Positions 29,499-39,731 of a stretch of DNA of 64,000 bases are shown in pieces (the first letter of the stretch is position 1; each line of letters opens with the position of its first letter). The stretch is from Guptibacillus algicola (GTDB taxonomy: Bacteria; Bacillota; Bacilli; Bacillales; Guptibacillaceae). The stretch covers positions 1,116,001 through 1,180,000 of the forward strand of contig NZ_JAIVAF010000001.1 in NCBI RefSeq assembly GCF_020171805.1, in the 5' to 3' direction. The notes under the pieces were generated by a model, which made no database searches, was not told the origin of the DNA, and saw only the letters and a list, made by a program, of their open reading frames with translations. The position numbers were made by a program, and so were the translations under genes.

Positions 29499-30947
29499 TT
29501 ACTTTGCTAGTAGTTCCACAGCCGTTTCTAACTGAATATCGTTCTCGGGATTTCGAATTGATTCCAATATTTTTTCTTGTAGTTTTTGAGCTGTTTCTTC
29601 ATTGATTTTACCAGAAACAGATAAATCGTTTGTACGCTGAAATGCTTTTACAGCGGTAGTGGTTTTATCACTGAAATAACCATCTGTTCGACCAGGCTCA
29701 AATCCTAAACCTTTGAGCATAACTTGTGCAGATTCAACCTGCTTATTATTCTGGTCATACTGCAGTGTTTTTTCAGTATTAAGTGGATTTACATAGAAAT
29801 AAGAAGGTTGGTCAGCTTCAACAGTTGGCTTAATTCCCTCTTTATGAATCCAGTTTCCATCAGGAGTTAACCATTTAAACATTGTTAGCTTGATGTTACT
29901 GCCATCCCCAAGATCAACTGTTGTCTGAACTGTTCCCTTTCCAAATGTTTTTTCACCGACCAGTTCATATCCGCCTGCTTCTTTTAACGCTCCGGCCAGT
30001 ATTTCAGCAGCTGAAGCACTTCCTCGGTCAATCAAACCAACGATCGGATAGTCTTTCTTTTCTTGAAGAGACGAAACGGAACGTTGTTTCTCTCCTTTTC
30101 GATCTTCAATCTGTACGAAAGGCTTCTCACCTGGAATGACTTCCTGAGCAATATCAGAAACACTATTTAATAAACCACCAGGGTTATTTCTTACATCAAG
30201 AACAAGGCCATCGATTCCCTGATCTTCTAACTTCTTTAGTTCTTTTGAAAAACTCTCTGCTGTATTCTCCGAGAAAGATGTGATTTGCAAGACACCGATT
30301 GTTTTACCATTCTTTCTCACCGTATCAGAGTAGACTGTTTCAATCGGGATTTCATCTCGAGTCACGTCGACTTCTAATGTTTCAGAGACACCAGGTCGCT
30401 GGATTCCCAACTTCACAACGGTACCTTTTTCTCCTCGGATTTTTAACACAGCGTCGTAAAGATCAAGACCCTCGGTACTTTCTCCATCGATCGTCATAAT
30501 CTTATCATTGGGTCGAAGGCCGGCGTTCTCAGCGGGAGAATCTTTATAAGGAGAAACGATCGTTACCCGTCCATCCTGCATATTTACTTCTGCACCTATT
30601 CCTTCAAAAGAAGAGCCTAATGACTGACTAAATTGTTCAGCGGTTTCAGGATCCATATAAACGGAATAAGGATCTTCTAGCGTATCTAACATTCCTTTAA
30701 TCGCGCCATCAAGTAAGTTCTTCTGATCTACATCACTTACATAGCGATCGGTTATAAGTTCATAAGCTTTATTGATTTTTGTGAGTTCTTCAGAATCAAT
30801 GTCGCTATCAGAACCGTTTGAAACCGAACGCTCACTTCCTCCGTTCGAATCATCCTGAAAGAGCGCCATTGCAGCATATGTACCTCCTGAGCCTACAAGC
30901 AGGGCAATAACGACGAGTAGTCCGACAACCTTCCCTTTTATATTCAA
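29499..30947 (-). CDS. ctpB: Carboxy-terminal processing serine protease (S41)
   Basis: This is a PDZ-gated protease anchored in the membrane and acting outside it. The order is: N-terminal anchor (KGKVVGLLVVIALLVGSGG), a PDZ domain around residues 105-185 (GIGAEVNMQDGRVTIVSPY, SPAENAGLRPNDKIMTIDGES), and the S41 core with the nucleophile in DRGSASAAEILAGAL and the Lys in GEKTFGKGTVQTT. A peptidoglycan-binding repeat (MLKGLGFEPGRTDGYFSDKT) follows near the C-terminus. CtpB of B. subtilis cuts SpoIVFA during sporulation; CtpA is a close alternative. A TTG at 30947 with AGGTG 6 bases before is preferred to the GTG at 30956. Confidence 0.9.
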   Translation of the reverse strand: MNIKGKVVGLLVVIALLVGSGGTYAAMALFQDDSNGGSERSVSNGSDSDIDSEELTKINKAYELITDRYVSDVDQKNLLDGAIKGMLDTLEDPYSVYMDPETAEQFSQSLGSSFEGIGAEVNMQDGRVTIVSPYKDSPAENAGLRPNDKIMTIDGESTEGLDLYDAVLKIRGEKGTVVKLGIQRPGVSETLEVDVTRDEIPIETVYSDTVRKNGKTIGVLQITSFSENTAESFSKELKKLEDQGIDGLVLDVRNNPGGLLNSVSDIAQEVIPGEKPFVQIEDRKGEKQRSVSSLQEKKDYPIVGLIDRGSASAAEILAGALKEAGGYELVGEKTFGKGTVQTTVDLGDGSNIKLTMFKWLTPDGNWIHKEGIKPTVEADQPSYFYVNPLNTEKTLQYDQNNKQVESAQVMLKGLGFEPGRTDGYFSDKTTTAVKAFQRTNDLSVSGKINEETAQKLQEKILESIRNPENDIQLETAVELLAK

Positions 30948-30965
30948 TCCACTCACCTCTTCTAA

Positions 30966-31008
30966 TTTGAAAGAAAAGGCATCACACCTTAGCGATGCGA
31001 TGCCTTTT
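30966..31008 (-). terminator. Terminator after the EnvC-like gene
   Basis: AAAAGGCATCGCATC and GTGTGATGCCTTTT pair around GCTAAG on the minus strand, followed by CTTTC. It lies 90 bases after the M23 gene and just before ctpB. Confidence 0.65.
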
Positions 31009-31097
31009 CATCTTATTGTACTATATGACCGGCTTGTTTTCATTATGTTTCCAACTATATGAGCAACAGTCATGAAAACGATCAAGCCAGTAACTTT

Positions 31098-32429
31098 TTA
31101 AGGTAGGTAGTTTAAAGGATTAACGGCATTTGACTTACTTCCGTTCCAAGAGCCCTTGTGAACTTCAAAGTGTAAATGCTGTCCTTTTGAAGCTCCTGTG
31201 TTACCCATAGTACCCAGGTATGTACCCGCGCTTACTGATTGACCAGTAGAAACACCACGATCTCTCATGTGTGCATATACTGTCGTGAACATTTGTCCAT
31301 TAATGCTATGAGTAAGGAAAACTACGTTGCCGTAGCTGTTTGAATAATACGAACGTAATACTGTACCTGAAGCTGCTGCGTAAACTGGGTTTTTACCGCC
31401 TTGTGCGATATCAATCCCAGCGTGGTATGAACCCCAGCGTTGACCAATACCAGATGTTACTCGACCAGCCGTTGGCCATCTAAAGCTTGAGCTGCTTGTT
31501 GACACTGCAGGAGCAGGTTCGCTTGATGTTGTAGATTCGTTTGAGCTGCTAGAGCTGCTTGAACTACTGTTGTTTGCTGCTTTTTTAGCTGCTGCTTCAG
31601 CGGCAGCTTTCTTCTTCGCTGCTGCTTTACGTGCTGCAGCCGCTTTTCTTGCTTCTTCTTCAGCACGTTTAATTTCTTGTTGAACGGCTCTTTCTTGTGC
31701 TTTTAAAAGTTCAGCCGTTTCATTTAAATCCATCATATGATTATGAATTTCGCCTTCTTCATGTTCAAGAGATTCCATCAATTTATCTTTTTCCGCTTTT
31801 TGAGCGCTAAGTTCATTTTTAAGAGTTTCTAGCTCTGCTTTCTTTTCTTCAAGTGAAGCAAGTTTCTTTTCAACTTCAGCCTTCTTCTCTTCAACAGCTA
31901 GTTTGTCTGCTTTGTGCTCTTCTAGAATCTTCTTATCCTGTTCAGCGATTGTGTTTAATGCTAGAACACGTTCTACAAAGTCACCAAAGCTAGATGCACC
32001 TAGAAGGACTTCCATATAATCAACAGATCCGCCATTGTTTTGCTGCATAGAGCGTACGCGGTCTTTCAAGAGCTTATCGCGTTCAGCAATACGGTTTTGC
32101 AAAACGGTGATTTCTTCTTTCAGCTGTTCTACTTCTGCATTAGTATCTTTGATTTCTTTTTCTTTTGTTGCAATTTTGCTATCAGTTTCGGCTACCGCTT
32201 TATCGATACGTCCGATTTCAGCTTGTACCTCTTCTTGTTCTTTCTTTACTTCAGCAAGCTTTGATTCCTTTTCTTTAAGCTCCTGATCGTTCTGTGACTG
32301 CTTATCTTTTACTTCATCTAGTTTCTCATCAAGTGAATTTGCTTGTATAGGTGCTGGTGAGACTGTAGTCGATAGTGTGCTCAACCCTAAAGTTAACGTT
32401 AGTGCCGTGGCCATTACTTTAAACTTCAA
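31098..32429 (-). CDS. Secreted EnvC-like coiled-coil M23 murein hydrolase factor
   Basis: The protein has a signal peptide (KFKVMATALTLTLGLSTLS, cleaved after an Ala in PAPIQANS), then a long coiled coil rich in K, E, Q and A at about residues 30-275. An Ala/Lys and a Ser linker follow, and then a C-terminal M23/LytM domain with HAGIDIAQGG and HLHFEVH metal ligands. In this arrangement FtsEX transmits force to the coiled coil and activates cell-wall cleavage during division; ftsX lies 50 bases upstream. M23 ligands look intact, so direct endopeptidase activity is possible. A TTG at 32429 has GGAGG 8 bases ahead and is preferred to the TTG at 32447. Confidence 0.88.
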   Translation of the reverse strand: MKFKVMATALTLTLGLSTLSTTVSPAPIQANSLDEKLDEVKDKQSQNDQELKEKESKLAEVKKEQEEVQAEIGRIDKAVAETDSKIATKEKEIKDTNAEVEQLKEEITVLQNRIAERDKLLKDRVRSMQQNNGGSVDYMEVLLGASSFGDFVERVLALNTIAEQDKKILEEHKADKLAVEEKKAEVEKKLASLEEKKAELETLKNELSAQKAEKDKLMESLEHEEGEIHNHMMDLNETAELLKAQERAVQQEIKRAEEEARKAAAARKAAAKKKAAAEAAAKKAANNSSSSSSSSSNESTTSSEPAPAVSTSSSSFRWPTAGRVTSGIGQRWGSYHAGIDIAQGGKNPVYAAASGTVLRSYYSNSYGNVVFLTHSINGQMFTTVYAHMRDRGVSTGQSVSAGTYLGTMGNTGASKGQHLHFEVHKGSWNGSKSNAVNPLNYLP

Positions 32430-32481
32430 ACTTTCTTCCTCCCCCAAAATAGATCAAACTATTTATCTTTGTATTTGTCTG

Positions 32482-33375
32482 TTAGACTTTCAAAAACTTT
32501 CGCATTGACGTAAGACTGCCCCAAACCCCTATGATCATTCCTAATACTACTAGTAGAGCCGAAAGTTGATATACAAACGGTGTTACTGGCAGCAAGTCGA
32601 TAAAGAAAGTTGGGTATCTCGTACTGATAAGGTCTGTTAAGAAATAGTAGCCGTAAATCAAGACGCCGATTGGAATCAATGCTCCAAATATGCCGATTAG
32701 CACCCCTTCGATAAGGAAAGGCCAGCGAATAAACCAGTTTGTCGCACCTACTAATTTCATAATTTCAATTTCAGTTCTTCTGGCAACAATTGTTAGTTTA
32801 ATAGTGTTTGAAATGAGGAACATTGCTGTAAATAGAAGCCCTATTACAAGCCCAAGTCCAACATTTCGAGAAATTTCTAAGACTTTAAACAATCTATTGA
32901 CGGTGTCTTTACCGAATTCAACATTCTCTACATATTCGAATTTCTTAATTTGATCAGCTACATCATTGATATCTTGAGGATCTGTCGTCTTAACGACGAA
33001 CTCATCACTCAGCGGGTTCTCGTCTTTAAGAGATTCAAAAACTTCACCTTGATCGCCAAGATTATCAATCAGTTTATCGAGTCCTTCTTCTTTAGACTGA
33101 TAAGTAACTGACTTAACTTCTGAGATGTTCTCGATTTTTGCTTTTAGCTCATCCTGCTGCGCTTTTTCCGCTGTAAGATCAATGAATGTTCTTATTTCAA
33201 CATCTTCTTCTAGCTGATCACCAAATGCATTTAAGTTTAACACTAGAGTTAGAAATACACCTACTAGAAGGAGCGTTACGGTAACAGCAGAAATTGATGC
33301 GAAACTCATCCAACCGTTTCTTCCGATGTTTTTAAAAGCTTCTTTGTTGTGTCTTCCGAACGTCTTAATCTTCAT
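32482..33375 (-). CDS. ftsX: Cell division ABC permease FtsX
   Basis: FtsX is the membrane partner of FtsE and controls peptidoglycan hydrolases outside the cell. About 297 aa: a basic N-terminus (RHNKEAFKNIGRNGWMSFASISAVTVTLLL) leading into helix 1, an extracellular domain at roughly residues 60-165, then three more helices with the FtsX-family stretch NTIKLTIVARRTEIEIMKLVGATNWFIRWPFLIEG. ATG at 33375 overlaps the end of ftsE by 11 bases and has GAGGTG upstream; the ORF extends further to 33402 but without a site. It is followed by the EnvC-like gene. Confidence 0.95.
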   Translation of the reverse strand: MKIKTFGRHNKEAFKNIGRNGWMSFASISAVTVTLLLVGVFLTLVLNLNAFGDQLEEDVEIRTFIDLTAEKAQQDELKAKIENISEVKSVTYQSKEEGLDKLIDNLGDQGEVFESLKDENPLSDEFVVKTTDPQDINDVADQIKKFEYVENVEFGKDTVNRLFKVLEISRNVGLGLVIGLLFTAMFLISNTIKLTIVARRTEIEIMKLVGATNWFIRWPFLIEGVLIGIFGALIPIGVLIYGYYFLTDLISTRYPTFFIDLLPVTPFVYQLSALLVVLGMIIGVWGSLTSMRKFLKV

Positions 33376-34051
33376 ACCCGTACTCACCTCTTGCTTCATC
33401 ACGGGAGATCAAACCGTCTTCAATTGCAATAACACGCTTTCTAAAGGAATTAACGATATCCTTATTATGAGTTGCCATTAATACAGTTGTACCGCGATTG
33501 TTGATTTCATCAAGTAAATCCATAATCCCATAAGCTGTCTCCGGATCCAGATTACCAGTAGGTTCATCTGTTAGAAGAATCACAGGGTTATTCACGATCG
33601 CTCTTGCTATTGAAACCCTCTGTTGTTCACCACCGGAAAGCTCGTCTGGTAAGAATCTTGCTTTGTTTTTCAAGTTTACTAGACCTAAAACATCCATCAC
33701 GCGCTTGCGAATGACTGCTTTATTTTCTTCGATGACTTCAAGAGCAAAAGCGACGTTTTCATAGACGGTTAATTTCGGAAGAAGTTTAAAGTCCTGAAAG
33801 ACAACTCCAATATCACGGCGTAATCTAGGAACATTTTTACTCTTCATCTTCCCCACGTCTTTACCATTAATGATAATCTTTCCACTCGTCGGTTTTTCTT
33901 CCCGATACATCATTCTCATAAAAGTTGATTTACCGGCTCCACTTGGACCGACTATGTAGACAAACTCACCTTTGTTGATTTTTATATCTATTCCATTAAT
34001 GGCTTTTATTCCGTTTTTGTATGTTTTCCATACATCGTTCATTTCGATCAC
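33365..34051 (-). CDS. ftsE: Cell division ATP-binding protein FtsE
   Basis: FtsE is the cytoplasmic ATPase of the FtsEX complex. At 228 aa it has Walker [10 protein letters not shown] at 35-43, the Q-loop VFQDFKLLP, the signature [15 protein letters not shown], Walker [15 protein letters not shown] and the switch His in [12 protein letters not shown] at 34051 with GGAAGTGG upstream is the likely start; an ATG three codons on is an alternative. A TATAAT at 34152-34157 on the minus strand is a possible -10, giving a leader of about 95 bases. Confidence 0.96.
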   Translation of the reverse strand: MIEMNDVWKTYKNGIKAINGIDIKINKGEFVYIVGPSGAGKSTFMRMMYREEKPTSGKIIINGKDVGKMKSKNVPRLRRDIGVVFQDFKLLPKLTVYENVAFALEVIEENKAVIRKRVMDVLGLVNLKNKARFLPDELSGGEQQRVSIARAIVNNPVILLTDEPTGNLDPETAYGIMDLLDEINNRGTTVLMATHNKDIVNSFRKRVIAIEDGLISRDEARGEYGYED

Positions 34052-34151
34052 GTTTTACCACTTCCTACTTGCTAAATTCATGATGCAAACTTTTAGGATC
34101 TTGGTGTTTTATTTTAGCATTGTACTTTTTCTTGTGTCTTACTCTGAAGAT

Positions 34152-34157
34152 ATTATA
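34152..34157 (-). promoter_or_regulatory. Possible -10 box of ftsEX
   Basis: A perfect TATAAT on the minus strand in the 300-base AT-rich gap between cccB and ftsE. No matching -35 hexamer is clear. Nothing else is recognised in 34052-34315. Confidence 0.35.
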
Positions 34158-34315
34158 ACAAACAAATTCGATATTTTAAGACAAATTTTTATTACATTTC
34201 TGTTTCAAATAAACCCTAATCTGACATGTTTTGCAATAGTCGTTTAATAATGCTCTACAAACCCTTTGTTGAAAGCTTTTTTAACTCTCTGTAATCCAAT
34301 GCTTATATGTACTAA

Positions 34316-34357
34316 AATAAAGAAAAAGCACATGCATTCACATGTGCTTTTTCTTTA
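34316..34357 (-). terminator. cccB terminator
   Basis: AGAAAAAGCACATG and CATGTGCTTTTTCT pair around a 6-base loop, overlapping the cccB stop codon. The symmetric T tracts make it functional on the minus strand. Confidence 0.82.
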
Positions 34358-34738
34358 TTTCATACTTGCTAACCAACTTGCAAGATTCTCTGCTTCTTTA
34401 CCCTCGACAAGGTTTGCTGGCATTTGGCCTTTCCCGTTTTTAACAATGTTCAAAATCTCATCTTTAGAAAGGCGTTCGCCTACCTTCGAAATATTCGGTC
34501 CTGCGCCGCCTTTTAAGTTCTCACCGTGACATTGCAAACATTGCTGTTCGTACGTTGCTTTAGCTGCTTCTTCATCATAATCTGCTGCTTGATCTGAGCT
34601 TTCTTCTGTTGATTCTTCTTCAGTCGATTCGTCATTAGAACCTTCATTCACCGCGCCCTCATCTGAGCTATTGCCTCCACAAGCTGCAAGTCCGATCGCT
34701 AGCACGAGTCCTAACAATACTGTTAGCCACTTTTTCAA
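34355..34738 (-). CDS. cccB: Cytochrome c-551 lipoprotein
   Basis: This is a small c-type cytochrome anchored to the outer membrane leaflet by lipid, which carries electrons to the caa3 oxidase branch. The signal peptide ends in LAAC (lipobox Cys near residue 20), followed by a linker of Glu/Ser/Asn, then a class I cytochrome domain with the haem motif CLQCH and the likely axial Met in KGQMPANLVEG. About 127 aa, normal for the family. A TTG at 34738 with AGGGGTG at suitable distance is preferred to the GTG at 34744. Position near ftsE and yvjA matches B. subtilis. Confidence 0.93.
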   Translation of the reverse strand: MKKWLTVLLGLVLAIGLAACGGNSSDEGAVNEGSNDESTEEESTEESSDQAADYDEEAAKATYEQQCLQCHGENLKGGAGPNISKVGERLSKDEILNIVKNGKGQMPANLVEGKEAENLASWLASMK

Positions 34739-34791
34739 AGTCACTCACCCCTGTAATCAAGTTAAGAATTGCTACTGTTACTATAACCTGC

Positions 34792-35661
34792 TTACTCTCT
34801 TTTAAAACCTTCACCAAGCACTTCTGTTGCATTGGAGACGATAACAAAAGCTTTTGGGTCTACACTTTTTACAAGTTGTTTCAACTTCGTCACTTCATTC
34901 TGAGTAACCACAACCATAAGAATCGGACGCTTATCGTTCGTATATCCACCTTGACCAGAAATTCTCGTGACACCTCGATCGATAACAGAAAAAATGCCTT
35001 CTCTAAGCTCTTCTTCTTTCTCGGAAATGATAAGCGCCATTTTTGAATACCCGAATCCAAGTTGGACAACATCGATTGTTTTTCCAGTTAGATACATGGC
35101 GATCAGCGCATACAGAGCTGACTCAAGACTAAACACAAAAGCAGATGCTGTTACAATCAGACCATCAATAATAAATACACACGTTCCAAGGGATAAACCT
35201 GAGAACTTGTTCACAATTTGTGCTGCAAGGTCAGTCCCTCCAGTGGATGCTTTTCCTCGGAAGACAATACCTAGACCAAGACCTACCCCAAGCCCGCCAA
35301 ATAATGCACCTAGTAAAGGATCCGTTGTCGCAGCTTCTACATTTTCTGTTAGCTTTACGACAAAAGGAAGGAACAACGTCCCAGCAAGCGTTTTGGGGCC
35401 GTACTTTTTCCCCAAAAAAATTAATCCGCTAATAAACAATGGAATATTAAAAGCCCACTGAACGTAGGCGGGTTTCCAATCGAAGACCCCTTTAGTTATC
35501 GTACTAATTCCACTTACTCCACCAGACGCGATACTGTTCGGTAGTAGAAATAGATTAAAGGCGATGGCTACGATTGCGGAACCTATTAAGACACTAATGT
35601 ATTCAAAGATTTGCCGTGAAAATGAATCGTTTCTTGCTGTAAACTTCGCTACTGTTGCCAT
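34792..35661 (-). CDS. yvjA: YitT/DUF2179 membrane protein (YvjA-like)
   Basis: This 289-aa protein has five or six membrane segments with the YitT pattern: NLFLLPNSIASGGVSGIST near residue 45, the SGGVSG and GKASTGGTDLAAQIVNKFSG segments, and GKTIDVVQLGFGYSKMALIIS. It ends in a cytoplasmic DUF2179 domain of about 75 residues (REGIFSVIDRGVTRISGQGGYT). The molecular function is not established. Two adjacent ATGs (35664, 35661) give nearly the same protein; the ribosome site is weak. It lies between cccB and prfB as in B. subtilis. Confidence 0.88.
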   Translation of the reverse strand: MATVAKFTARNDSFSRQIFEYISVLIGSAIVAIAFNLFLLPNSIASGGVSGISTITKGVFDWKPAYVQWAFNIPLFISGLIFLGKKYGPKTLAGTLFLPFVVKLTENVEAATTDPLLGALFGGLGVGLGLGIVFRGKASTGGTDLAAQIVNKFSGLSLGTCVFIIDGLIVTASAFVFSLESALYALIAMYLTGKTIDVVQLGFGYSKMALIISEKEEELREGIFSVIDRGVTRISGQGGYTNDKRPILMVVVTQNEVTKLKQLVKSVDPKAFVIVSNATEVLGEGFKRE

Positions 35662-35822
35662 CATGGTTTATTCCACTCACTTATTTAATAGTTTTCACAC
35701 ATATTTTGCTACTTTTCAGCAAAATCCTTCAGTAGTATATCACCGTACTAGGAGGGTGTAAACCGCACCATATCAGCGCGTTATCATATTGAAGCATCAT
35801 TGATGTTGTAGCATGCCCTTAA

Positions 35823-35855
35823 CGAAAAAAATAATCCCCTACCTATGTAGAGGAT
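35823..35855 (-). terminator. prfB terminator
   Basis: ATCCTCTAC-ATAG-GTAGGGGAT on the minus strand is followed by TATTTTTTT, 15 bases after the prfB stop. Confidence 0.85.
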
Positions 35856-35869
35856 CATATATAAAGTGT

Positions 35870-36980
35870 TTATTCTTTGTCATTAAGGCGTGAACGAAGA
35901 TATGCATCAATAAATGGATCAAGATCTCCATCCATAACAGCTTGCGTGTTACCAATCTCAACATTCGTCCGGTGATCTTTCACCATGCTATAAGGGTGGA
36001 AGACGTAAGAACGAATTTGGCTTCCCCATCCGATCTCTTTTTGTTCGCCTCGAATTTCATCGAGCTCCGCTTCTTGCTCTTCTAATTTTCGCTGATAAAG
36101 CTTTGCTTTCAGCATCTTCATAGCTTGATCACGGTTTTTTATTTGAGATCTTTCAGACTGACAGCTCACAACTACATTTGTTGGAAGGTGGGTAATACGA
36201 ACCGCTGAATCGGTTGTATTTACGTGCTGTCCACCTGCACCACTAGCTCTGTAAGTGTCAATTTTCAAATCTTCCGTTCGAATGTCAATTTCGATCTCAT
36301 CATTAAATTCTGGCATGATTTCACAAGAAACGAACGACGTGTGGCGACGACCACTCGAATCAAAAGGTGAGATTCGAACAAGTCGATGCACACCCTTTTC
36401 AGCTTTAAGGTATCCATATGCATTATGACCTTTGAAGTTCAACGTTACACTCTTCACACCAGCTTCATCACCTGGCAAATAATCAAGCGTTTCTACTTTA
36501 AAGCCCTTCTTCTCGCCATATCGTGTATACATACGAAGAAGCATTGAAGCCCAGTCTTGAGATTCCGTTCCACCAGCACCTGGGTGAAGCTCAAGAATCG
36601 CGTTATTTTTATCGTGTTCATCACTTAATAATAATGTTAGTTCAAATTCATTCAATGATTTTTTTAAATCTTTGATATCAACTTCAAGATCCTCAAATAG
36701 CTCCTGGTCATTCTCTTCCTTAACTAATTCATATGAAACCTCAAGGTTTTCATATTTCTCCTCAAGAGCATCAAATTCATGAACCATATCTTTTAATCCA
36801 TTCGATTCGTTGATGACTTTTTGAGCCTCATTCTGATTATCCCAAAAACTAGGAACAGTCATTTCTAACTCAAGTTCATTGATACGGGCTCTTTTGTTTT
36901 CTAAGTCAAAGAGACCCCCTAAAATCATTTAATCTTGTTTCAATCGTGTTCAATTCACTGCGAATTTCATGCATTTCCAT
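35870..36980 (-). CDS. prfB: Peptide chain release factor 2 with programmed +1 frameshift
   Basis: RF2 ends translation at UGA and UAA. The GGQ catalytic motif is in [15 protein letters not shown]. The gene starts at ATG 36980 (GAGGTG ahead) with [20 protein letters not shown] and meets an in-frame TGA at 36906-36908. Around it stands AGGGGGTCTCTTTGAC: an internal Shine-Dalgarno-like AGGGGG, the slippery CTT and the TGA followed by C. That is the conserved autoregulatory +1 shift, after which reading continues [13 protein letters not shown]. With the shift the product is 369 aa, normal for RF2. The span of 1111 bases confirms the +1. It follows secA by 68 bases. Confidence 0.97.
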
Positions 36981-37017
36981 GTCGTACACCTCAAATAAAT
37001 TATTTTAAACAGAACGA

Positions 37018-37042
37018 GCAGGTGTTCAAGAAGAACACCTGC
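37018..37042 (-). terminator. Hairpin between secA and prfB
   Basis: GCAGGTGTTC-TTCTT-GAACACCTGC forms a perfect 10-bp stem 7 bases after secA. The T tract behind it is poor, so it may only reduce transcription into prfB. Confidence 0.5.
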
Positions 37043-37048
37043 CCGGCA

Positions 37049-39562
37049 TCATTGAACTTTGCCGTGACACTGTTTATATTTCTTGCCACTACCACAAGGA
37101 CACGGATCGTTCCTACCTATATCCTGCTTCTTCTTAGCTGGTTTAGGTTTTGATGACCCTTCTTCCTTTGGGTTCACCGCTTGCCCTTCAGCTACTTTTT
37201 CCCGTTTGAGATTGTTCTCAATCTGCGCTTTCATGATATAAGTGGCAACTTCTTCTTCAATTTCTGCTACCATATCTTCAAACATTTCATATCCTTCAAA
37301 CTGATATTCACGCAGTGGGTCATTTTGACCGTACGCTCTCAGATGTATTCCCTGACGCAACTGATCCATCGCATCGATATGGTCCATCCATTTACGATCG
37401 ACACTTCTAAGAAGAATAACTTTTTCGAACTCACGCATGCGCTCAGGTTCAAACTCTGCTTCTTTCTCATCATAGTTCACTTTCATTTTTTCAATTAAAA
37501 GCTCTACGATTTCTTCTTTGTCTAGACCTTTTATATCTTTAAGCGTTACTTGACCTTCCTGTAAGAAGATCCCTTTAGCATGATCAAGAATAGCCTGATG
37601 GTCCCATTCTTCCTGAATGTCCTCATCACCGGTATGAGCATCAACAATACGATGGATTACGGAATCGAGCATCTTTTCCACAATATTTCGGAGATTATCA
37701 GATTCTAACACTTCATCTCGCTGTGCATAGATGATCTCGCGCTGTTGTCTCATAACATCGTCATACTGCAATAGCTGTTTACGTGCATCGTAGTTATTAC
37801 CTTCAACTCGTTTTTGAGCAGACTCAACGGCTCTTGATACAAGCTTCGATTCGATAGGCTGGTCTTCTTCCATACCAAGTCTATTCATCATGTTCATCAT
37901 ATTGTCTGAACCGAAACGACGCATCAATTCGTCTTCCATTGAAATATAGAATCTCGATTCACCCGGGTCACCTTGACGACCGGAACGTCCACGAAGCTGG
38001 TTATCGATACGTCTACTTTCATGACGTTCAGTACCGAGGATAAAGAGACCGCCTGCTTCTCTTACACCTTCACCTAGCTTGATATCTGTACCTCGACCCG
38101 CCATGTTGGTTGCAATTGTAACTGCTCCAGGCTGACCAGCTGATTCGATGATCTCAGCTTCTCGAGCATGGTTTTTCGCGTTCAAAATATTGTGCGGGAT
38201 GCCGCGCTTCTTAAGGACCTGTGCAATCAATTCAGAAGTTTCAACTGCTACGGTTCCGACTAGCACTGGCTGTCCCTTCTTGTGTCTTTCTTCGATTTCT
38301 TTCGAAAGAGCTTGAAACTTTCCATTCATTGACTTGTACACAAGATCAGGATAATCCACACGAGCAATCGGCTTATTCGTCGGGATTGCAATAACGTTCA
38401 TGTTGTAGATGTTTCTAAATTCCTCTTCCTCTGTCTTCGCTGTACCAGTCATACCAGATAGCTTCTCATACATTCGGAAATAGTTTTGGAATGTGATGGT
38501 AGCAAGCGTCATGCTCTCACGCTGAATCACTAGTCCTTCTTTTGCTTCGATAGCTTGATGAAGACCATCACTATAACGGCGACCTGCCATTAGGCGACCT
38601 GTGAAAGAATCTACGATTACAACTTCTTCATCTTGCACAACATAATCTGTATCACGCTGCATGATGAAATTAGCTTTCATCGCCTGGTTGATATGGTGGT
38701 TGAGCTGAACATGTTTGTAATCAAACAAGTTTTCAATCGAGAAGAAGTTCTCAGCTTTCGACATTCCTTCTTCTGTTAGTTGAACATTTTTAGTTTTTAT
38801 ATCGACGGTATAATCAGTTTCTTCATTTAATATGCGTACAAACTGATTTGCCTTGATATAGAGGGTAGCAGACTTTTCTGCATTCCCAGATATAATCAAT
38901 GGCGTTCTAGCTTCATCAATTAAGACGGAGTCGACTTCATCAATGATGGAATAATGAAGAGGTTTTTGAACTTTTTCTTCCTTATAAAGCACCATGTTAT
39001 CTCTTAGGTAATCGAATCCAAATTCATTATTCGTTCCATATGTGATATCAGCAGCATAAGCTTCTGCTTTTTCATCCTTAGATAAGCCACTGATATTAAG
39101 TCCCACTGTTAGACCAAGAAAATGATAGAGTTCACCCATTTCCTCAGCATCACGTCTCGCTAAATATTCGTTGACCGTAATAACATGAACACCTTTTCCT
39201 GATAACGCATTTAAATAAACTGGCATAGTCGCACTTAGCGTTTTACCTTCACCAGTTTTCATCTCTGCGATATTACCTTCATGTAAAGCAGCCGCACCCA
39301 TAATCTGCACGGGGAATGGTCTCATTCCGAGTATGCGATCTGAGGCTTCACGTACTGTAGCAAAAACTTCTGGTAGCATTTTATCCAGCTTTTCACCTTT
39401 TTCAATACGCTCTCTATACTCATTTGTCTTCGCTTGTAATTCTTCATCGGACAAGCCTTTCATAGCTTCCGAATATGAATCGACTTGATCAGCAATTTTT
39501 TGTAGGCGTCCTATTTGACGCTCATTGCCGTTTGGAATAATTTTGCGTAATAAACCCTTCAT
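37049..39562 (-). CDS. secA: Preprotein translocase ATPase SecA
   Basis: SecA drives proteins through SecYEG using ATP. At 837 aa it is full length. Seen in order: Walker A in [12 protein letters not shown] near residue 105, DEAD box in [18 protein letters not shown], motif in [16 protein letters not shown], and [26 protein letters not shown]. The helical wing follows, and at the C-terminus is the zinc/SecB-like SEC-C motif [24 protein letters not shown] precedes the ATG. The promoter at 39614-39642 lies directly upstream. The secA-prfB order is typical of Bacillaceae. Confidence 0.98.
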   Translation of the reverse strand: MKGLLRKIIPNGNERQIGRLQKIADQVDSYSEAMKGLSDEELQAKTNEYRERIEKGEKLDKMLPEVFATVREASDRILGMRPFPVQIMGAAALHEGNIAEMKTGEGKTLSATMPVYLNALSGKGVHVITVNEYLARRDAEEMGELYHFLGLTVGLNISGLSKDEKAEAYAADITYGTNNEFGFDYLRDNMVLYKEEKVQKPLHYSIIDEVDSVLIDEARTPLIISGNAEKSATLYIKANQFVRILNEETDYTVDIKTKNVQLTEEGMSKAENFFSIENLFDYKHVQLNHHINQAMKANFIMQRDTDYVVQDEEVVIVDSFTGRLMAGRRYSDGLHQAIEAKEGLVIQRESMTLATITFQNYFRMYEKLSGMTGTAKTEEEEFRNIYNMNVIAIPTNKPIARVDYPDLVYKSMNGKFQALSKEIEERHKKGQPVLVGTVAVETSELIAQVLKKRGIPHNILNAKNHAREAEIIESAGQPGAVTIATNMAGRGTDIKLGEGVREAGGLFILGTERHESRRIDNQLRGRSGRQGDPGESRFYISMEDELMRRFGSDNMMNMMNRLGMEEDQPIESKLVSRAVESAQKRVEGNNYDARKQLLQYDDVMRQQREIIYAQRDEVLESDNLRNIVEKMLDSVIHRIVDAHTGDEDIQEEWDHQAILDHAKGIFLQEGQVTLKDIKGLDKEEIVELLIEKMKVNYDEKEAEFEPERMREFEKVILLRSVDRKWMDHIDAMDQLRQGIHLRAYGQNDPLREYQFEGYEMFEDMVAEIEEEVATYIMKAQIENNLKREKVAEGQAVNPKEEGSSKPKPAKKKQDIGRNDPCPCGSGKKYKQCHGKVQ

Positions 39563-39613
39563 AAAAACGCTCCTCTTTTATTATCAGTAGAGTGCTATCG
39601 TTTAAATTAATTC

Positions 39614-39642
39614 ATTTTAGTTCTATGTATTCATTTTAACAA
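39614..39642 (-). promoter_or_regulatory. secA promoter
   Basis: TTGTTA (39637-39642) and TAAAAT (39614-39619) on the minus strand with a 17-base spacer, about 50 bases before secA. Confidence 0.6.
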
Positions 39643-39691
39643 TTCCTTGACGGGGGCACAAGAAAGTTAAAAACTGCCTCCCCATCATAAA

Positions 39692-39717
39692 GGGACAGAG
39701 GGTTACCCCTCTGCCCC
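39692..39717 (-). terminator. hpf terminator
   Basis: GGGGCAGAGGG-GTAA-CCCTCTGTCCC on the minus strand, 14 bases after hpf, followed by TTTATG. The stem is strong and the T tract short. Confidence 0.65.
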
Positions 39718-39731
39718 ATTGTTTATTTATG

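Noticed and set aside
34967-35461. 164-codon open frame on the plus strand
   Set aside because: It lies wholly antisense to the yvjA-like gene, which has clear family motifs; no start signal or recognisable protein.
36895-36980. Apparent nonsense mutation or pseudogene at the start of prfB
   Set aside because: The in-frame TGA sits in the conserved AGGGGG...CTTTGAC frameshift site, a normal regulatory feature.
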